Origin: Candidatus Kaelpia aquatica
Lineage (GTDB): Bacteria; Omnitrophota; Gorgyraeia; Kaelpiales; Kaelpiaceae
DNA: 53,510 nucleotides
Assembly: GCA_030765335.1 (NCBI GenBank)
Contig: JAVCCU010000022.1
Coordinates: 1-53,510 of the forward strand
Reading direction: 5' to 3'
A program made the position numbers and the translations under genes. The notes under the pieces are model-generated. The model was given only the letters and a program-made list of their open reading frames with translations, searched no databases and was not told the DNA's origin. Below, one piece after another: positions 1 through 7,552 of the stretch. How positions within the stretch are numbered: the first letter of the stretch is position 1; every line of letters starts with the position of its first letter.

Positions 1-1
1 A

Positions 2-1324
2 TCTTTTAAGAGAAAATTTTTATTAGGATATTTCTGGGGCATTATAGTCTTTAGTTTTTTATCTTATTGGGTTACTCATGTAGCCTTCCTTGGGTTCTTA
101 TCGGCAATCCTTTATCTCTCTTTATACTCTGGGTTATTCACGGTTCTAATTAGTGGAAATAGAAAATTTACCAATCCTTTTTATATAGCGAGTCTATGGG
201 TATCTCTTGAATTTTTGCGTTCTTTTCTCTTTACAGGTTTTTCTTGGGGTTTTTTGGGCTATGCTTTTTGGAGCCGCTTAAATTTTATTCAAATTGCAGA
301 TCTATTCGGTATCTATGGTGTATCATTTGCAGTTGTTTTGATTAACGCAGCTTTGTTCTGTTTTTTTATCGAGCATAATAGAAGGCGTAAAGTGGTTAAC
401 CTTGCAGTAATCCTATTGATTATAGTCTGTTCGTTTTGTTATAGCAGGTATCGTTTGAATTCTCTGCTGTCTGAAGATAGTGTTAACAACGTTGCTCTGG
501 TTCAGACAAATGTGGATTCCAATTTAAAGTGGGATCTAGAACTATATAGAGATAATTTAGAAAGAGTTAGACTACTTGGGCTAATTGCAAAAGAGAGAGG
601 CGCAGAGCTTATAATATTTCCCGAGACAGTATTGCCCTATAGCTGGAATAGAGATAAGAGAGTCATGGATGATATGGAAGGTATCATCGAAGAGCTCAAC
701 AGAGATATTATTTTAGGGATTCCTTATTGTCAGGACGGCAAGCTTTATAACGCGTCTCTTTTATTTAATAAAAACGGAGAGGTCAAAAGCAGTTATTTTA
801 AGAATCATTTAGTGCCTTTTGGTGAGTATCTTCCATGTGATAAATTATTATCTTTTTTAAAGGAGTTTTATCCTGTCGGATATTATTCACCCGGTGTAGA
901 CTCAAATCTTCTTAAGTACCAGAACAACTATTTTTCTGTTTTAATATGCTACGAAGATATTTTTCCTAACATCGCAAGAAAAGCTACTTTAAGCGGTGCC
1001 TCTTTTTTAGTTAATCAGTCTGATGAGGGTTGGTTTAAGAATAGCCAAGAGGTATATCTGAATAATCAGATTGCGGTTTTCCGTGCAATCGAGAATAGGC
1101 GCTCATTGGTGCGTTCAACAAATACAGGCATAACTTGCTTAATAGATTACAAGGGGCGAATATTAAGTCAATTAGATCCGTTTAGGGCAGATGTTTTAGT
1201 AGTCGATGTTCCAATCTATAAAGAGCTATCCATTTATTCTAAATATGGATTGGTATCACTTATTGCCATTGCTTCTATTTTTGTTTTATTATATTCCGTT
1301 TGGAATAATAAAAAAAGGTTGTAA
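2..1324 (+). CDS. lnt: Apolipoprotein N-acyltransferase, 5' end cut by window edge
   Basis: Transfers the third acyl chain from phospholipid to the N-terminal cysteine of outer-membrane lipoproteins in the inner membrane. The frame is open from base 2 (the first internal ATG is only at 215), so the true start lies left of the window; about 440 residues are visible against roughly 500 for the family. The N-terminal part is a string of hydrophobic segments. The nitrilase-like domain carries the three catalytic residues: Glu in FPETVLPYSW (codon 623), Lys in KNHLVPFGEYLP (codon 800) and Cys in LICYED (codon 947). A final membrane helix precedes the stop. A 6-bp palindrome overlaps the stop codon but has no T-run. 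Together with the lol genes downstream it shows a diderm cell with mature lipoprotein sorting. Confidence 0.95.
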   Translation, partial: SFKRKFLLGYFWGIIVFSFLSYWVTHVAFLGFLSAILYLSLYSGLFTVLISGNRKFTNPFYIASLWVSLEFLRSFLFTGFSWGFLGYAFWSRLNFIQIADLFGIYGVSFAVVLINAALFCFFIEHNRRRKVVNLAVILLIIVCSFCYSRYRLNSLLSEDSVNNVALVQTNVDSNLKWDLELYRDNLERVRLLGLIAKERGAELIIFPETVLPYSWNRDKRVMDDMEGIIEELNRDIILGIPYCQDGKLYNASLLFNKNGEVKSSYFKNHLVPFGEYLPCDKLLSFLKEFYPVGYYSPGVDSNLLKYQNNYFSVLICYEDIFPNIARKATLSGASFLVNQSDEGWFKNSQEVYLNNQIAVFRAIENRRSLVRSTNTGITCLIDYKGRILSQLDPFRADVLVVDVPIYKELSIYSKYGLVSLIAIASIFVLLYSVWNNKKRL

Positions 1325-1485
1325 ACTTACAATAATTAAGGTTCTTCTAAACTAGAAATAGTTCGAGTTCTCGCTGGGGATGTTAACTAAATTATCTCTT
1401 AATTATATGAGTGAAGAATTAGTTTTAAAGTATTTCTTATCTCTAAAAAGATAGGCTTGATTGATCTAGTAAGAATTGATTAACA

Positions 1486-1971
1486 CTATCCGTTGAATAA
1501 TGTTTTAGCCTCTTGAAGTATGCGTTCTGCCTCATCAGAATTAATCGTGGTATCGTCCATAGTTATGCCTAATTTTGCTTTTGAAAGATTCATTCCAGTG
1601 AGGTATCCTGTTATGCTCGTTATTCCAAGCATATGTAATTCGTATTTTGCTGTAATTTTGGCAGCAACTATAATTGCGCGTGCCATATCTGTATCCATAT
1701 TTCGGTTTTCAGCTAATTGTTCAGATACTGGACTAAGATCTAAAGTGCCTTCAAAGTAGTCTTTAAGCATAAATTTTTCGTCTCCTGTTAAAGGGGATTC
1801 AGCCCTGCTAAGAATGTCTCCACAGAAAATTATCCCCCATGCTACTTGCCTTTCGGTGAACTTAGAATCCGTTTTAATTCTTCGGGCAAAACAGGTATTG
1901 GATAAGAATAAAATGGAACAAAAGATAGATACTATAATCAGGCTAATTTTTTTACTCGTATGTATTTTCAT
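1486..1971 (-). CDS. Exported protein of unknown function
   Basis: 161 residues, family not recognised. The N-terminus is a clear Sec signal peptide: lysines at 3, 7 and 8, hydrophobic core about 10-24, then SNTCFA with a probable cut after residue 29. The mature part is mainly helical in character, with an acidic C-terminus, and has one cysteine. A good promoter and an A/G-rich ribosome-binding region (AAAAGGGG) precede the ATG. It lies alone on the minus strand behind lnt, and a 38-bp repeat lies just upstream of its promoter. No domain motif supports a function. Confidence 0.7.
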   Translation of the reverse strand: MKIHTSKKISLIIVSIFCSILFLSNTCFARRIKTDSKFTERQVAWGIIFCGDILSRAESPLTGDEKFMLKDYFEGTLDLSPVSEQLAENRNMDTDMARAIIVAAKITAKYELHMLGITSITGYLTGMNLSKAKLGITMDDTTINSDEAERILQEAKTLFNG

Positions 1972-1990
1972 TTAATACCCCTTTTCTATA

Positions 1991-2019
1991 TTTATCCCAT
2001 ACAATATCATTGTTGTCAA
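1991..2019 (-). promoter_or_regulatory. Sigma70-type promoter of the 161-residue exported protein
   Basis: On the minus strand a perfect TTGACA (2014-2019) is followed after 17 bases by GATAAA (1991-1996). Transcription would start near 1984, about 13 bases before the ATG at 1971. Confidence 0.6.
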
Positions 2020-2035
2020 ATAATGGGTTAATTAC

Positions 2036-2073
2036 CAAAAAGTTGCGAAACTCGTCCAATGCGGGGAGTTTTT
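2036..2073. repeat. 38-bp direct repeat, copy 1
   Basis: Identical over 38 bases to 3115-3152. It has an A-run at one end and a T-run at the other, around a stem-loop: AACTC then TCC pair with GGG and GAGTT across an AATGC loop, with one bulged G. It sits between the stop of the 304-residue gene and the promoter of the 161-residue gene, so it could also act as a terminator, although the plus-strand T-run does not face the minus-strand genes. Its origin is unknown. Confidence 0.9.
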
Positions 2074-2098
2074 ATATTTAACAATCTGTAGCAGTAAC

Positions 2099-3013
2099 TT
2101 ACAGAGGATTTCTATTTGTCAAAATATGCATACCTAGAGATTTTGGAGTGACCCAATTAGATGCTGGATATGTTAAATTTCGTCTCTCAAGAATATAAGT
2201 TGGGTAGTCTTCTTCTGTTGCTAATTTTTTAAATATTTCAAAGCCGAGATTTCTATACAAACTACCATATAAAGTATCTTCGAAATTTTCACCACGAGCT
2301 AATGCATCCAAAGATTCTTGATTTGCTAATTTAAATTGAATCTTTCCTCCGATCGGTATAAAGCTTGTAATAAACTCAGTCATTGCAGTACCTATTCCTT
2401 GACCTCTCAAATTAGAAGGAGCACTTTGAAAGAATTCTTTTATTGCAGAATCATTTTCAATATTTAAAACCGAAGTGAAATAAGCGTATAGAAATTTTGC
2501 TTGAGCATTAAATTCGTCTTTAGGTCCTATTGTAAAATATGCTACCATTGCGGCGAGTAATGATTTTTCACCCATATGGTCTTTTCGATATGGCGAAATC
2601 GCTTCATATATACCTGAATAATCCAATGTAATTTCCCATCCAATATTCAAAATTCCATCTTCAGTCATATGAATTCCTGTGGTCATTGCAACTGGATATC
2701 GGTTATCAGTATCGTTATTAGAGTTAGGCATTATATGTATCATATGTTTAGATTTCAGATCTTCTGTAGAAAATATTCCTCGTTCTACGAAGTCGTTTTG
2801 TATGACAATTCTATATTCTTTATCTGGATTTTTTGCAGTAGTAAACATGATAACCTGTCCTTGTCTATTTGCAATTTCATCAAAAGGAGATAATTCGGAC
2901 CGATATCGTCTTGTAGGGATATTTCTGTGGAAATTGTTTGTTAGATTAATGCTAAAATGCACTAATAATAATAAAGATACTGTTAATTTCCAATATCTAT
3001 CAAGGAATTTCAT
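2099..3013 (-). CDS. Membrane-anchored protein of unknown function
   Basis: 304 residues from the ATG at 3013. A further in-frame ATG exists at 3040, but the promoter at 3045-3072 would start transcription at about 3038, which favours the inner start; neither has a well placed Shine-Dalgarno. A single N-terminal hydrophobic stretch (residues about 8-21) forms a signal anchor; the rest looks soluble and would face the periplasm. I recognise no domain or catalytic motif. AT-rich like its neighbour. The gene and its promoter are bracketed by the two perfect copies of the 38-bp repeat. Confidence 0.7.
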   Translation of the reverse strand: MKFLDRYWKLTVSLLLLVHFSINLTNNFHRNIPTRRYRSELSPFDEIANRQGQVIMFTTAKNPDKEYRIVIQNDFVERGIFSTEDLKSKHMIHIMPNSNNDTDNRYPVAMTTGIHMTEDGILNIGWEITLDYSGIYEAISPYRKDHMGEKSLLAAMVAYFTIGPKDEFNAQAKFLYAYFTSVLNIENDSAIKEFFQSAPSNLRGQGIGTAMTEFITSFIPIGGKIQFKLANQESLDALARGENFEDTLYGSLYRNLGFEIFKKLATEEDYPTYILERRNLTYPASNWVTPKSLGMHILTNRNPL

Positions 3014-3044
3014 AATAAGTAAACTTTTTTGCCCCCTCATGCTA

Positions 3045-3072
3045 TTTATACCACATGGATGATGTTTGGCAA
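3045..3072 (-). promoter_or_regulatory. Sigma70-type promoter of the 304-residue membrane-anchored protein
   Basis: On the minus strand TTGCCA (3067-3072) is followed after 16 bases by TATAAA (3045-3050), five of six matches in each box. The predicted transcript starts near 3038 and leaves a leader of about 25 bases to the ATG at 3013. Confidence 0.6.
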
Positions 3073-3114
3073 AATTATATCTGTTTTATTGTTATCGTTT
3101 AGTTCTGGGTATAA

Positions 3115-3152
3115 CAAAAAGTTGCGAAACTCGTCCAATGCGGGGAGTTTTT
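3115..3152. repeat. 38-bp direct repeat, copy 2
   Basis: Perfect copy of 2036-2073 in the same orientation, 1,079 bases away. Here the T-run is longer (seven T). A TATAAC box overlaps its first base, so a plus-strand transcript could begin inside the repeat and end at the terminator at 3196-3231. Confidence 0.9.
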
Positions 3153-3195
3153 TTGCAATTCAGTGAAAATACAAACTTTTCGCTGGATTACTTAT

Positions 3196-3231
3196 AAAAC
3201 CCCAGTTGCAGAAATGTAGTTGGGGTTTTTT
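3196..3231 (+). terminator. Strong intrinsic terminator
   Basis: AAAACCCCA pairs with TGGGGTTTT, and the stem continues inward with wobble pairs to a GAAA tetraloop (3211-3214), giving about 15 pairs, followed by T-run 3226-3231. No plus-strand gene lies between lnt and this point, so it may end a small RNA or read-through from lnt. Confidence 0.8.
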
Positions 3232-3331
3232 GTTTATGCAGGAATATGATGTTTTATATATTGTGGCGAAATATTTTTTGATGTAATATGGAGAAATATT
3301 TTGGGGCAAGTCCACTGAGTACTATTATTCT

Positions 3332-3358
3332 TAAAGGGCGGTTTATGATCCGCCTTTA
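3332..3358. other. Hairpin just ahead of the hydrolase start
   Basis: TAAAGG-GCGG pairs with CCGC-CTTTA with one bulged base. It ends 17 bases before the ATG at 3376 and has no T-run, so it is more likely a leader structure than a terminator. Confidence 0.5.
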
Positions 3359-3375
3359 TAAACGATGGAGAGAAC

Positions 3376-4275
3376 ATGGAGCAACGCAGAATCTTTAGGT
3401 TATCACTTTTTATAATGCTTTTGATGGGTGGGCTTGGGCTTTCGCCTGTCCTTGCGCAGGCCGGTCTTCATCAGAACGTTGAGACGGTCAAAATAGCGAC
3501 CTCTGCTGAGGGCACGGCGATCAATTATTACGAGCATGGGCAAGAGGGGCCGGTACTTGTGTTCGTTCACGGATGGAGTTGTGACGCGAGCTACTGGAAA
3601 GAGCAGGTCGAGTATTTCAAAGAGAAGTATCGCATGGTTCTGATCGATCTGGCTGGGCATGGTCGCTCTGGGAGTGAACGTGAGAATTACACCATGGAAG
3701 CTTTTGGTCAGGATGTGAAGGCTGTTGTCGAGAATATAGGGGCAGAGAAGGTGGTCTTGATCGGTCATTCTATGGGTGCCCTTGTGATCGCAGAGGCGGC
3801 CCGCTTGATGCCAGAGAAGGCTATTGGATTGGTCGCGGTTGATGACCTTCAGAATGTGGAGTATCTCCTAGGGGAAGAACAGTTCAAAGAGATGACTACG
3901 CCATTCAAAGAAGATTTCAAGAAGGGTGTCAGAGGTTTCGTTATAGGTATGCTGCGTTCTGACAACTCGCTGGTCAATGAATGGGTGATCTCTGATATGT
4001 CTTTGGCTGATCCCAGGGTTGCGCTCAGTGCCATAACCGGGTCATTAGGCGGGTATCTGACAGGTGATGTGGCCAAGCTGTTTGATGAATTGGATCTTCC
4101 GGTTGTAGCTGTGAATGCCGACCTTTGGCCAACAGATGTCGAAGCGAACAGACGGCATATAAAGGACTTTGAACTAATCGAGTTGGACGGACTGGATCAT
4201 TTTTTGATGCTTAAAGCACCGGAGCGTTTTAACCCTGCGCTTGAGCAGGCTGTTAAAATGATACTGAAGAAATAG
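3376..4275 (+). CDS. Secreted alpha/beta hydrolase
   Basis: 299 residues with a signal peptide (basic start, core about 9-24, cut after PVLAQA). The hydrolase fold is complete: HGW oxyanion region at about 65-67, the nucleophile elbow GHSMG with Ser132, an acidic residue at Asp249 or Asp254 in ADLWPTD, and the catalytic His275 in DGLDHFL. Residues 59-100 match the usual V-F-V-H-G and D-L-A-G-H-G-R-S pattern. Substrate cannot be told: esterase, lipase-like or C-C hydrolase are all possible. GGAGAG ahead of the ATG serves as ribosome-binding site. The DNA is visibly richer in G and C, with different codon choice (many GCG, ACC, GTC, ATC) from its neighbours, suggesting recent transfer. Confidence 0.88.
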   Translation: MEQRRIFRLSLFIMLLMGGLGLSPVLAQAGLHQNVETVKIATSAEGTAINYYEHGQEGPVLVFVHGWSCDASYWKEQVEYFKEKYRMVLIDLAGHGRSGSERENYTMEAFGQDVKAVVENIGAEKVVLIGHSMGALVIAEAARLMPEKAIGLVAVDDLQNVEYLLGEEQFKEMTTPFKEDFKKGVRGFVIGMLRSDNSLVNEWVISDMSLADPRVALSAITGSLGGYLTGDVAKLFDELDLPVVAVNADLWPTDVEANRRHIKDFELIELDGLDHFLMLKAPERFNPALEQAVKMILKK

Positions 4276-4411
4276 AAAAGAGAGTGTTTATGAGGCGAAT
4301 ATGTGCAAAAGTACTAGGTGGACATAATAATAAAGTCAGCGCCCTAATAAGCTTCAAAAAACAATCGTATTTCTCTCGCTTTTTTTATAATTCATCCCCA
4401 CATAAATAATC

Positions 4412-4434
4412 ATCGAAAAGTTCGGATTTTTTTT
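4412..4434 (+). terminator. Weak intrinsic terminator behind the hydrolase
   Basis: A short stem (CGAA with TTCG across AAG) is followed by ATTTTTTTT. The stem is only four to six pairs, so efficiency is doubtful. Confidence 0.35.
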
Positions 4435-4483
4435 GGGGGGGTCTCGGGGAATTTTTATATTTACCCCCTTGCGGTTTAATAAA

Positions 4484-4514
4484 TTGCAAGTGGTTTTCCT
4501 TGTGCTATTATAAT
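4484..4514 (+). promoter_or_regulatory. Probable promoter of the 45-residue microprotein
   Basis: A perfect TATAAT at 4509-4514 with TTGCAA at 4484-4489. The spacer is 19 bases, longer than ideal; using TATTAT at 4506-4511 it is 16. The leader to the ATG is about 20 bases and contains a full AAGGAGG. Confidence 0.5.
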
Positions 4515-4539
4515 ATAACAAATAAAAAAGGAGGTAGTT

Positions 4540-4677
4540 ATGAATTGGAAAATGTTTGGACAAATAGTATTGTTAATGATAATCGGCGTGTTAGTTTTAA
4601 TGTCTATGAAATATGCTATACGGAAGTGTCCGATAATGGGTAAAAATATGGGATGTTATTCTCCTGTCCAAAAGTGA
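4540..4677 (+). CDS. 45-residue single-pass membrane microprotein
   Basis: A short gene with a consensus ribosome-binding site AAGGAGG (4528-4534) five bases before the ATG, and its own promoter. The product starts MNWKMFGQ, has one membrane helix at about residues 8-23, then a basic tail with two cysteines (KCPIMGKNMGCYSP) and many methionines (seven). Function unknown; the Met/Cys content could fit metal binding, which is only a guess. The signals for transcription and translation are better than those of most genes here. Confidence 0.6.
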   Translation: MNWKMFGQIVLLMIIGVLVLMSMKYAIRKCPIMGKNMGCYSPVQK

Positions 4678-4761
4678 ATAAACAGTTTAAATAATGTGCT
4701 TATCCTGTATTTATTACAGTAAACATGATAGGTGATCCATTGTATTGTTTTCTTTAGTATA

Positions 4762-4799
4762 CAACCAATTGCAAAACTCGCTTAACGTAAGGGTCTATG
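4762..4799. repeat. Degenerate copy of the 38-bp repeat
   Basis: Ungapped comparison with 2036-2073 gives 22 identities in 38, concentrated in the left half, where TTGC-(G or A)-AAACTCG is shared. It lies between the microprotein gene and lysS, again at a boundary between units. Confidence 0.4.
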
Positions 4800-4923
4800 T
4801 ATTTATAAGTAGTTTGTGAATAAAGAGTTAGGAGAAATAGTCTCTTTATCTCTGCGATTGTAGAGATTTTAGGTTAAAATTGTGCTATTTAGAGAGTTAT
4901 ATTATTTTTTAGGATAATCCAAG

Positions 4924-4952
4924 TTGACTTATTTTATATAAGAGTTTACAAT
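4924..4952 (+). promoter_or_regulatory. lysS operon promoter, nearly leaderless
   Basis: TTGACT (4924-4929), 17-base spacer, TACAAT (4947-4952). Start of transcription is expected near 4959, within about three bases of the lysS ATG at 4962, and there is no Shine-Dalgarno. Confidence 0.65.
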
Positions 4953-4961
4953 TCAGAAGAT

Positions 4962-6380
4962 ATGAAAGACGAATTAAGAGAACATAAACTTGATAAACTA
5001 AAGAGGTTGGAGGCTAAAGGTATAAATGCCTATCCTAGCCGCTATTTGCCCTATGATTCTATAGCATCCTGCCTGGAAGGTTGGGAGGATGATAAGGAGA
5101 TTAAGATTGCAGGTCGTATTATGGCTCTAAGGGGTCACGGTAAGAGCATATTCTTAGATCTTAAAGATGCAACCTCCAGAATGCAGGTCTATATTAATAA
5201 CGATATTTTGGGCGAAGATAAGTTTACTACTTTTAAAGAGTGTTTTGATATTGGAGATATTATTGGAGTAAGCGGAGAGACTTTTAAAACACGGACAGGT
5301 GAAAGTACTGTCTCGGCAAAAAGCGTTACAATGCTGTCAAAATCACTCTTGTCGCTCCCTGAGAAGTGGCATGGGTTAAAAGATGTAGAGATAAGACATA
5401 GAAAGCGTTATCTGGATTTGATTATGAATGATGAATCTAAAGAGAGGTTTTTGTTGAAGAGCAAGATAATGAATCTCTTACGCAGCTTTCTAAATGAAAA
5501 AGGGTTTATTGAAGTTGAGACTCCCATGCTCCATGCTGTAGCCGGTGGTGCAGCCGGAGCGCCTTTTAAGACTCATCTTGAAGCCTATGATCTAAATCTT
5601 AATCTTCGGATTGCTCCGGAGCTTTATTTGAAGAGACTGCTTGTTGGAGGGTTTGAAAAAGTCTATGAGATAAATAGAAGTTTCAGGAATGAAGGCGTCT
5701 CTACTAAACATAATCCTGAGTTTACCATGATGGAGCTATATTGGGCCTATGCAGATTATAATGATATAATGGCTCTTACTGAGGAGCTCTTCTCTTTTCT
5801 TGCTCGCGAGATAAAAGGGGATGAAGAGTTTGAGTATCAGGGTAAAAAGATTAGCTTTAAAGCCCCATTTAAGAGGTTGAGTTTTTCAGAGATATTAGGA
5901 GAAGAAGACCTCGACATAGATAAGCTTAAGGAGATAATGGAGAAGAAGCTCGATAAGAAATTAGAGAAACTCTCTAGGTCTCAGATTTTAAATCTATGTG
6001 AGGATTATATAGAAGAGCAGCTCGATGATAGCCCTATTTTTGTAGTTGATTATTTAAAAGAGATATCCCCTTTGGCCAAGACAAAAGAGGGCAGCGCTAA
6101 TCTTACCGAAAGATTTGAGCTTTTTGTCGCTGGTATGGAGATTGCTAATGCATACAGCGAGCTCAATAATCCAATTGAACAGATGGAGAGGTTTCAGGCT
6201 CAGAGCGGTGAGAAGAGAGAGCATGTAGATTATGATTTTGTTCAGGCCTTAGAATATGGAATGCCTCCCGCTGGAGGGTTGGGGATAGGTGTAGATAGGC
6301 TTATCATGTTACTTACCGACGCAGCTTCTATCAGAGAAGTTCTGTTCTTTCCGTTGCTAAAACCAGAAAATACTTTATGA
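4962..6380 (+). CDS. lysS: Lysyl-tRNA synthetase, class II
   Basis: Charges tRNA-Lys. The 472 residues are slightly shorter than the common 490-500. An OB-fold anticodon-binding domain occupies about residues 40-140; class II motif 1 follows RHRKRYLDLI, motif 2 is FRNEGVSTKHNPEFTMMELY, and motif 3 is GLGIGVDRLIMLLT near the C-terminus. The first gene of a co-transcribed run: its stop overlaps the next start by four bases (ATGA). Confidence 0.97.
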   Translation: MKDELREHKLDKLKRLEAKGINAYPSRYLPYDSIASCLEGWEDDKEIKIAGRIMALRGHGKSIFLDLKDATSRMQVYINNDILGEDKFTTFKECFDIGDIIGVSGETFKTRTGESTVSAKSVTMLSKSLLSLPEKWHGLKDVEIRHRKRYLDLIMNDESKERFLLKSKIMNLLRSFLNEKGFIEVETPMLHAVAGGAAGAPFKTHLEAYDLNLNLRIAPELYLKRLLVGGFEKVYEINRSFRNEGVSTKHNPEFTMMELYWAYADYNDIMALTEELFSFLAREIKGDEEFEYQGKKISFKAPFKRLSFSEILGEEDLDIDKLKEIMEKKLDKKLEKLSRSQILNLCEDYIEEQLDDSPIFVVDYLKEISPLAKTKEGSANLTERFELFVAGMEIANAYSELNNPIEQMERFQAQSGEKREHVDYDFVQALEYGMPPAGGLGIGVDRLIMLLTDAASIREVLFFPLLKPENTL

Positions 6381-7552
6381 GGTTTGAATTCTGGCTGGCC
6401 AGTAAATATCTTCTGCGAAGAGAGACTAAATTCCTAAAGCTTGTCTCTGTTATAACAGTCCTAGGCGTTGCTATTGGAGTAATGGCGCTGCTGGTTGTTA
6501 TAGCGGTTATGAATGGTTTTGATCAAGAATTAGAAGATAAAATCTTAGGAACAAACTCTGACATCCTAATAAAGTCTCAGAGCTTTATTTCTAAGCCAGA
6601 TGAGATTATAGCCAAAATCCAGGGGTTGGAGAATGTAGTAAGTAGTTCTTCTATTATAGTAGGAAACGGAAGCCTTATTAATGAGGGTTATTTGGAAAAT
6701 ATATATATCAAAGGTATAGACTTAGAGAGTGAAAAGAAGACTACCAGAATAGATAACTATCTTTTAAATAGGTTAGAGAGCATATCAGAAGACGGTATTA
6801 TTTTAGGTAAAATTATTGCTCAAAAGATGGGCTTGGGAATCGGCTCATCCATTAAAGTTCTTCTGCCTTTTAATCTTGATAGCTTTGATTTTAAGGTTGT
6901 TGGGGTATTTGAATCAGGGATGTATGAGTATGATTCTTCCATGGCCTATATAAATATTCAGAAAGCAGAGAGCATCTTCAATCTTTTAGGTGCAACTGCT
7001 ATTGAGGTTAAGATAGAAGATTCTTATAAGGCTGATAAAGTTAAAGCTACTATTAAATCTTGTTTAGGGTCTGATTTTGATGTCTTAAGCTGGATGGATA
7101 TGAATAGGAATCTCTTTAGCGCACTAAAGCTAGAGAAGACGGCAATGTTTATAATACTTTGCCTGATAATACTCGTAGCCTCTTTTAATATTGCCAGCAT
7201 TCTTATTATGTCTGTATTAGAGAAAGTGAAAGATATCGGCATTATGAAGGCGATAGGGATGAAGAATGCAACCATAAGAGGGGTCTTTATGATGCAAGGT
7301 ATGCTAATAGGTCTCTCAGGTATAATTTTGGGTTCTGCCTTAGGGGGCGGAATAATATATCTCCTAGATAATTATCCTATTATAAAGTTGCCTTCAGACA
7401 TTTATTACATTGACCGCTTGCCGGTCTCTACGTCTCTATTAGATTTTGCAATTATTATAATTGCTGCTCTTGCTATAACATTTGTGGCTACGTTATACCC
7501 TGCAATAAAGGCATCTAAGTTTGATCCTGTTGTGGCCTTGAGGTATGAATAA
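6377..7552 (+). CDS. Lipoprotein-releasing ABC transporter permease, LolC/LolE family
   Basis: Inner-membrane permease that extracts mature lipoproteins for transfer to the outer membrane. 391 residues: membrane helix at about 22-48, a periplasmic MacB-like domain, then three helices (about 258-285, 305-330, 355-380) of the FtsX fold. Only one permease gene is present, so it probably works as a homodimer (LolF-like) instead of a LolC-LolE heterodimer; this is an inference. Overlaps lysS by ATGA and lolD by TAATG. Confidence 0.92.
   Translation: MRFEFWLASKYLLRRETKFLKLVSVITVLGVAIGVMALLVVIAVMNGFDQELEDKILGTNSDILIKSQSFISKPDEIIAKIQGLENVVSSSSIIVGNGSLINEGYLENIYIKGIDLESEKKTTRIDNYLLNRLESISEDGIILGKIIAQKMGLGIGSSIKVLLPFNLDSFDFKVVGVFESGMYEYDSSMAYINIQKAESIFNLLGATAIEVKIEDSYKADKVKATIKSCLGSDFDVLSWMDMNRNLFSALKLEKTAMFIILCLIILVASFNIASILIMSVLEKVKDIGIMKAIGMKNATIRGVFMMQGMLIGLSGIILGSALGGGIIYLLDNYPIIKLPSDIYYIDRLPVSTSLLDFAIIIIAALAITFVATLYPAIKASKFDPVVALRYE

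Larger units (their letters stand above)
3041..3375. other. Intergenic segment with promoter, repeat, terminator and hairpin
   Basis: A 335-base divergent gap holding, left to right, the minus-strand promoter, the second 38-bp repeat, a strong plus-strand terminator at 3196-3231, an imperfect 13-base direct repeat (GG, C or A, then GAAATATTTT at 3265-3277 and 3290-3302) and a hairpin close to the hydrolase start. No open frame of note. Confidence 0.6.
4276..4961. other. Long intergenic region with one microprotein gene
   Basis: Between the hydrolase and lysS. It holds a weak terminator (4412-4434), a T8-G7 homopolymer junction at 4427-4441, a promoter and a 45-codon gene (4540-4677), a degenerate copy of the 38-bp repeat (4762-4799) and the lysS promoter. 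I see nothing else coding. Confidence 0.6.

Noticed and set aside
1319-1332. Palindrome TTGTAA-AC-TTACAA at the lnt stop as a terminator
   Set aside because: Only six pairs, a two-base loop and no T-run.
2036-3152. The repeats as integron attC sites
   Set aside because: They are direct repeats with a short hairpin, but the RYYYAAC and GTTRRRY core sites are not conserved between copies, and no integrase is in the window.
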